Assembly (NCBI RefSeq): GCF_015706575.1
Contig: NW_024037072.1
Location: forward strand, 28,707,162 to 28,771,161
Length of the DNA: 64,000 bases
Direction of reading: 5' to 3'
Source: Patiria miniata
Taxonomy: Eukaryota > Echinodermata > Asteroidea > Valvatida > Asterinidae
In this document: positions 57,934 through 64,000 of the stretch, piece after piece
How positions within the stretch are numbered: position 1 is the first letter of the stretch
Layout of the letters: each line of letters begins with the position of its first letter
Made by a program: the position numbers and the translations under genes
The notes under the pieces: generated by a model
What the model saw: only the letters and a program-made list of their open reading frames with translations
Told to the model about the DNA's origin: nothing
The model's database searches: none

Positions 57934-58465
57934 CTGTGTTCTAGTCGAGTACTTTTTCCGAGTACCGAGTACTGCCGAGTACTTATAGATTGCCGAGTAC
58001 GAGTACGAGTAATTTGTACCTCCGAGTACAAGAACGGGTCTCTGAGTACGAGTACTTGTACTTCCGAGTACGAGTACGAGTCGCATTTCACGAACGGGCA
58101 TACGGCAAATGGTTCATTGTGCGTAATTGACGCAGGCCCAGTCAGACCGTTATACAGACCCACTGTTAAATGTGTTTGTCCGGACTTGCATAGAAGAAAA
58201 TCAGGAAATCTCGATTTCCCAACAATTAGCCAATCAACCATTTCAGACTGAAAGTATCGATAAAATAAGGCCATGGTAAGTGAAGCTATAACATTTTTCC
58301 CCCGAGTACTGCTATTCAAGTACGAGTACTTTGCTGCATGCCCGAGTACGAGTACCGTCATTTCGAGTACGAGTACTTTGACATTCGAGTACGAGTACGA
58401 GTACTCCAAAAAAGTACTCGAGTAGTACTCGAGTACGAGTACCGAGTACAAGTACTACAACACTG
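57934..58465. mobile_element. hAT-type non-autonomous element with GAGTAC hexamer arrays at both ends
   Basis: Ends CTGTGTTCTAGTCGAGTAC and GTACTACAACACTG are inverted repeats, with a perfect 8-bp duplication TGTACATC (57926-57933, 58466-58473). GAGTAC/GTACTC units fill about 57950-58085 and 58304-58450. The middle 200 bp is unique. The arrays produce Tyr-Ser frames that are not genes. Confidence 0.9.
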
Positions 58466-58473
58466 TGTACATC

Positions 58474-61400
58474 AAATTCTTAAAATATTAACGACATCAC
58501 GTTCACAAGATTTTTTGAAGATGATGGTTCATTCTTTCGTTTGATTACCTCAACATTTGGGAGACTTTTGTCGTCAAAAAAACCGGAAATTTCATGACCT
58601 AATTTTTAGCAGATTTCTCCGTGAAATAATGTTTTTTTTAGAAAGAAATACCTTGATGGATGTCAAGCGATGAAGTAGGTCTTTAACTACCTAAAATAAC
58701 TTTGTTTTTTGGATCGGTTGTGGTTTGCCGTGAAAATTGATATTTTTCTGAAGCCCTTTTTACGGCCTTCGTTCGCTGTCAGTTGTGTGGACGAGAAAAT
58801 AGAAAAACGCGTGACATTGCAAATGACTGAGATCAATTACGTGCGTATAGAAGGCGTCTGCTGATTGGTCAGTTTCTCGAGGTCATACGCAGTCTAATTG
58901 CATATATAATCGCCAAATCTGTTTACGTATCATGAAGCACGGTTTGCTTCACCAGGGCCAGGGTCTATGTGTTGGGTAGGTGAGCAATACAAATGGTATG
59001 CGGAAGTTATTTTGTATATTTACAGGCATTTCGAAAGGGGGCCAAAACCTATTTTGTCCGTGATTTTGTATCGCACAAACCATATCATAAATTCATGTCT
59101 TTTATTCATCAATCATAAACCAACAACCACATCCAAAAGACATGGGGAAACCTAGAACATCATGATCATGAAAGACGAATCAAAAGAAACATTCTAAATG
59201 TCAATGATGCAAGGAACTGGAAATTAATGTTGAAGCAAATTTAACAATAGACCTCGTGCTTTGATAAGGCGGAGTTAGAGGGCAAAGGTTTCGCATTGCA
59301 AGGACAGGTATGAGTCAACATTTTTTCCATTGATTGTGAATACATTAAAATAGCAAACAATACTCTTTTCTTAGACACCAACACTCTATGAGGTCTATAT
59401 TTTCGACACGCTACCGTGAGTGTGTATAGGCTGGACAAATTACTTTGTTTTTGTGGTGCTTCATTGTTCCTGCGATATTGTGAATGTTAGAGTCTGAACC
59501 AGTCCCTGCTTGTTAATAGGCCCTTGTGTGATTTGATAAAAAGAAATGTCTCCCTCATTGCAGCTTGGGATGTCAAACTTGACTTTTTAAAAGGTATTCT
59601 CCCAACAGGGGATAGTACATTTAACCATTAACATTTGGTTTTATACCACGCTTGGTGTTGAAATATAGATTAACGCCAACTTGTATAAACACGCTAAATA
59701 CACGGAAGTAATAGTTTTAAGAAGTGATGACACGATCTACCGTACCTGATCTTGAAAAACAAGACCAATTCAATCATTACTCAAAAACTGCAAAAACTGA
59801 CCATAATTTAGTCTGAGGAGTATTACTTTTATGACGTTCAATACTACTTCTTTTTCGTCGGCACTTTCCTTGTTTAGTCTCCTTATTTGTTACATTCTAT
59901 CTCTCCAGTGCTCCGTGATCAACAGTAGAAGATTGAATCTTCTCCTACATGTACCTCTTGAAAAGTGTTAATTCTTGCGGAAGTACATCTGCAAGAACAC
60001 GATTACGAACATGTCATGAGTACAGAGTACCGTGAGCACTGGTATTATTTTTCCTGCGAAGACGTACGAGTGCGTATATACGAGTATAAGAAATGTACTT
60101 GGGTACGCCGGAGCATGAATACGAGAACAACAATACTGGCTATATAAGTACAGTAACGGCCTAAAAAAATGTAAAGATTTCGCAGACTGAGCACGCAGTC
60201 AAATGGTGTGAATTTTTTTTTAAATCTTCGTCAGAACCCTTTACAAGTAAAACAGAACAAGTTATTACAAAGAAAATATAGTGCAGAGTCACCTTATTCA
60301 ATTTCTGCCTCTATACCAGCCTTGGCAACTATTTTTTGCCCGACTTAGATACTCAGTACATCGTGATAGTACATTTCGCGATAGTATCCCCCATAGGTAC
60401 TAGACTGCAAATTGTTCACCAGTTTTTGTTTGGTTTGCAGCATGCCCAGGGTAACGCAACGCCACATTTCACATCTGTGACTCTGCAGTTTTTCTACAAA
60501 GGTGCTCCGAATATTCTTTCAGACGCACACAATAAAATGGAAGTTTCCACGCCACGGATAAAATAGAATGTTCCACCTCCCCGCACTTCTTTACGGTCTT
60601 GTTCACATTCAGACCCATTCTCCTGAATCCAGTTTTTGTTTGTTCATGGCCATTACCCGCGCTAGCCTGTGATATACTCTGAGTGAGCAGTGATCGCAAG
60701 TTCGATTCGATGTAACTTTCAAGCCAAGGCATGTCGAATTTCAACATACCATTGGCCTAAATGTCAGTCTTCAACCATTCAAACTTGCACTGTTTTATCA
60801 AGAAAACTCACTTATAAATTGCGTCTCGTGAATATAGACTGGGCATTTCAACATACCTTTGCACTTCCAGTTGCTTCCTTATGGGGAACTATACACTTTT
60901 GAAACACATTTTACAGGTCTGTCGCTTACTTATTAGAGGTCGATACTCAACATATGGTCGATACTGATATTAGGTTTACACTCATCATTATGTCATCAAT
61001 ACGGCAAATTGCTACAGTTTTAATATGTTTGTTTTACATGCATTTCATAAACAAAATGAAAATGATCATGAAAGTGTTCAAATATGAGATTGCCATGTTT
61101 AGCATTACAATCCTTACCACTACATAATCTACAGGAACCTTGAACATCTAGGATATATTTCCAAACAGGTAGCTTCTTGAGTACAATAAGGTACATCCAG
61201 GTAGTTAACGTGAACGTGTGCATGGCACTCAGCTGTGGTAGAATTTATTTCACTATAGAATGTGAATTGTTTGCCTATATCCCTTGACCGCATAAATTGT
61301 GCTAAAGTTCTTAAAGACAAGTATAAATTGACTTCACTAAACTTCCCATGTACACTTTATTTTGTGGAAAAATCCTTAAGGCCTATTAAAGAGACCGATG

Positions 61401-62945
61401 TTATATTGGTAAGTAAATCTTCATGTTGCTATAAAGCCAATTAACCCGGACATGCTGAAGTTCACGCGTACTGTGTACAGTCTGATAAAAAAAACAACCT
61501 GAATTTTAATCTGCATTTGACCCGCTTTATATTCTTTTGAATAGTTTTACACTTTAAAATTCCTCGTCTGGTTCGATCCTGTGCTGTATTATGGAACAAC
61601 CTTGAAAAGGCCTTGTTATACAACCGAAAACCTAGTGAGCGATTTTTTGCTGCCTTTTTGCAGAAGGCGATGCGTCATTTCTGGAAAATAATCACAATGC
61701 ATCGAATTTTACACTTTGAAAAGGTCCTCGCCATGGTTCAATTTTTTTCTCTGTTATGCAAAATAGAACTCTGAAAAAGGTTTCGTACCACCAGTGCATA
61801 GTTCCGAGCAAAAGAAAGCCCTGCAGCAACGTAGTGCAGAAGGCAATTCCGTCATTTCTGTAAATAGTCACACAATGCATCGAAACTGAAGTTTTATTAA
61901 ATAACCACAGAAGGACTGCAATCGGATAAAAAACAGGGGCACCGCAAAACTCTCACCCTCTACCGTAAAACAAGTTGGTGCAACCTCCAATACTATGTTG
62001 TTGAATGGCGCACTGCACATTTTCTTCATAACTTTTTAGAGATTTGCATTGAGTTACATGTGCTAAATGATCGAGTAAAAAAAAAACATATTCCATTGGA
62101 CATCGCCTAGTTGTGAATATTTTGTCAGAGCATAAATCAGAACAGGCAAACAAATTAATAATTAATGATCTATCTGATTGCAAAGTATGAACATGATTTA
62201 CCATTTTGTTCAAGAGTTATAAGTGAAAGAAATGTGTCCTTTTTTCAACAGAAAGCTTGTGTGATTTGATCGATGATGACGTCCTCACGACGTCAGAATA
62301 ATATACATACCTTTCAATCAGGGTTGATGTTGGTTCAAAGTTACACGTTTATACGACAAACCGTTTAAAGGAAAACCCGCGTAGAATTATTGTGCGGAAA
62401 ATAACATACGAAAAAAGACAGAAGTATTTACACAATTTTAAAACAGCGATCGGATTGTGCTCAATCACTCCAAGACAATACCAAAGCGTGTATGATGGGG
62501 TTGACAACCCCATAACCCAATTTTTCGGTTTGCCACTTTAAGATACCATAAAGACGTGACATCCCAGTCTTTTTTATCAAAGGGCTGATTTGGAAGTGCA
62601 AAGTGATTTTAAAATTCATTTCATCGAAAGTGGCTGGTGAACCGATTCAGAAGTTTGCCATTTTGTATCATTTCATTTGACCACTCACTTCTGCAACTCC
62701 AGGACCTTCCACAACCTTAATGTGGCTTTGGCTAGCTAGGGTAGATTATTATAATTGGCTCTAAGCTGGTTGTTTTTGGTTTATGAAAATGTAAATGTTG
62801 TGATATATTCAATTTTTTGGCTGGTCCCAGATGGGCCAGCTTATAGTCATCTTCGTACCTGACTGAATTACTGACTGACTTGTCAATTATCTCCTTTACT
62901 TACTGCCACTTGTAAATTTGACTGCATACTTATATCTCACTCACT
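58474..62945. other. Unassigned region, no host gene recognised
   Basis: AT-rich DNA. A loosely repeated block (GCAGAAGGC, GTCATTTCTG, CACAATGCATCGAA) occurs twice at about 61660-61720 and 61838-61885. Open frames are short and show no motif. Confidence 0.4.
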
Positions 62946-63261
62946 CAGGCGCGGATCCAGAGGCAGGGGGGGGGGGGGGTGTTGGGGGTCAACCCCCCCC
63001 CCCAGCTCTTTCAAAAAAAAATTGTCCATACAAATTCCTAAAAAAATAAGTCGAAACACCCCCCCCCCCGATGTGACACCCAATAAAATTGTTAATGGAT
63101 ATATAATTTCTGCCTGTTGAAAATACGGGACACCATTCCGTAATCTAGTGTTAATAATCGTCGAATTTGAACAGCGCCCCCTATTGAAAAATGGTATTTT
63201 CATATTTTTTTGCTGATGAACCCCCCCCCCCCCCCTTCGAAAATTCCTGGATCCGCCCCTG
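62946..63261. mobile_element. MITE with CAGGCGCGGATCCAG ends, relative of the hAT family
   Basis: Ends CAGGCGCGGATCCAG and CTGGATCCGCCCCTG resemble the five-copy family but the interior differs. Poly-G and poly-C runs lie inside both ends. The flanks share CTCACT, not a clean 8-bp duplication because the left flank is itself repetitive. Confidence 0.8.
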
Positions 63262-64000
63262 CTCACTGAATATCATTTGTAACTTAAATTTACACTGGGA
63301 TGGTATGGGAGCAGTATTGTTATTACCTGATCGTGTTATGGAAAACGTCGAATCTGGTGACTTTCATTCTCGTGTTTTGAATTTGTTTGATTTGAAATTT
63401 GGGACCAAATGTGCAAATGTGTGGGAAAGAAGTCCATTTACGTCACCGAAGAGTGAAGCAGGGCTCCGGTTTATACGAAGCTTCAGGTCCATCACAAAGG
63501 CCTACTAAGCTTCGAAAGAAGGCAACACTTTGTTGATTTGTTTACCTCAGAATAACCCACATTCAGGGTCCTCGATGACAAATGTGTCAAGGATTTCGAA
63601 AGGTTCAGTTGGGTTATTAATGCACATAATAATACACTGGCATTAAGCCAAACTGGGACAGAGCATTGAGTTGCGGGGTGTTTTTAACAGATATTCCCGG
63701 TTCAATGGAAGTATTGTTACAAAAAGGACTAAAGCAGGACAGGTTCATAGTCGCTCAGTTCTCAGGATACCCATTTAGGATAAAAAAAAAAAAACATCCG
63801 GAATTCGGGTTCTTTTCGGGTAAAAAAATTACACTTCTTCGAGTCCTTTTTTGTCAAGTTTTGACCCTGAAAAGAGTTGAGCCAAATGAACGCGGATTCC
63901 GGGTCACCCTGATGTTGATGTTTTTAGAGTGCACTTCCACTCTTTCACTTTCATGAACCATATTTTTTTTTAAATAACTGGTTCTGGTACATCTTCAAAT
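63262..64000. other. Right edge, with a partial element related to 26030-26280
   Basis: From about 63790 to 63935 words such as GATTCCGGGTCA and the end TTTTTAGAGTGC recall the MITE at 26030-26280; the left end is not clear. The rest is unassigned. Confidence 0.35.

Noticed and set aside
57831-58451. 206-codon minus-strand frame rich in Tyr-Ser-Val-Leu
   Set aside because: Produced by the GAGTAC arrays of a DNA element.
1-64000. CRISPR arrays, bacterial operons, tRNA or rRNA genes
   Set aside because: Tandem arrays here are microsatellites or transposon arrays without unique spacers; the only tRNA-like sequence is the SINE head; gene structure is clearly animal nuclear.

Overview
This looks like nuclear DNA of a marine invertebrate deuterostome, most likely an echinoderm. 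The reasons are an AT-rich, intron-rich layout, many TAGGCCTA and ACATGTAC words, dense short inverted-repeat DNA transposons, and two animal gene families with long multi-exon structures. The species assignment is inference; no rRNA or mitochondrial marker is present.

Four host genes can be supported. (1) Bases 1-1180, minus strand: most of a single-coding-exon rhodopsin-class GPCR running off the left edge, with a 9-codon upstream ORF one base before its start. (2) Bases 3735-4297, plus strand: the last two coding exons of a small membrane protein I cannot name. (3) Bases 6286-17013, minus strand: a complete 13-exon cytochrome P450 of 504 codons, closest to CYP46A1 (cholesterol 24-hydroxylase), assembled here exon by exon with consistent splice phases. 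(4) Bases 21848-52559, minus strand: a complete 17-exon GABA-B-type receptor of 832 codons, with a Venus-flytrap domain, seven membrane segments and a short coiled tail, closest to GABBR2 in its membrane core. The genes are independent and there is no sign of an operon.

The rest is intron or intergenic sequence filled with mobile elements. There is a broken LTR retrotransposon (35398-42787) that makes up about 97% of one receptor intron. There are at least four nearly full copies of one hAT-type MITE with perfect 8-bp target duplications, and three larger hAT-type elements, each with both termini built from its own hexamer array. Also present are a pair of TTAA-flanked elements, several long hairpins, a tRNA-derived SINE, a LINE 3' end and a Penelope-like fragment with a hammerhead-ribozyme-like core. 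Several elements are nested, which gives a relative order of insertion. From 52560 to 64000 I see no host gene, only repeats and unassigned DNA.

The most interesting items are the hexamer-array hAT elements, the LTR insertion about 22 bp from a splice acceptor, and a duplicated splice-donor region followed by what looks like a relic exon copy in the receptor gene.
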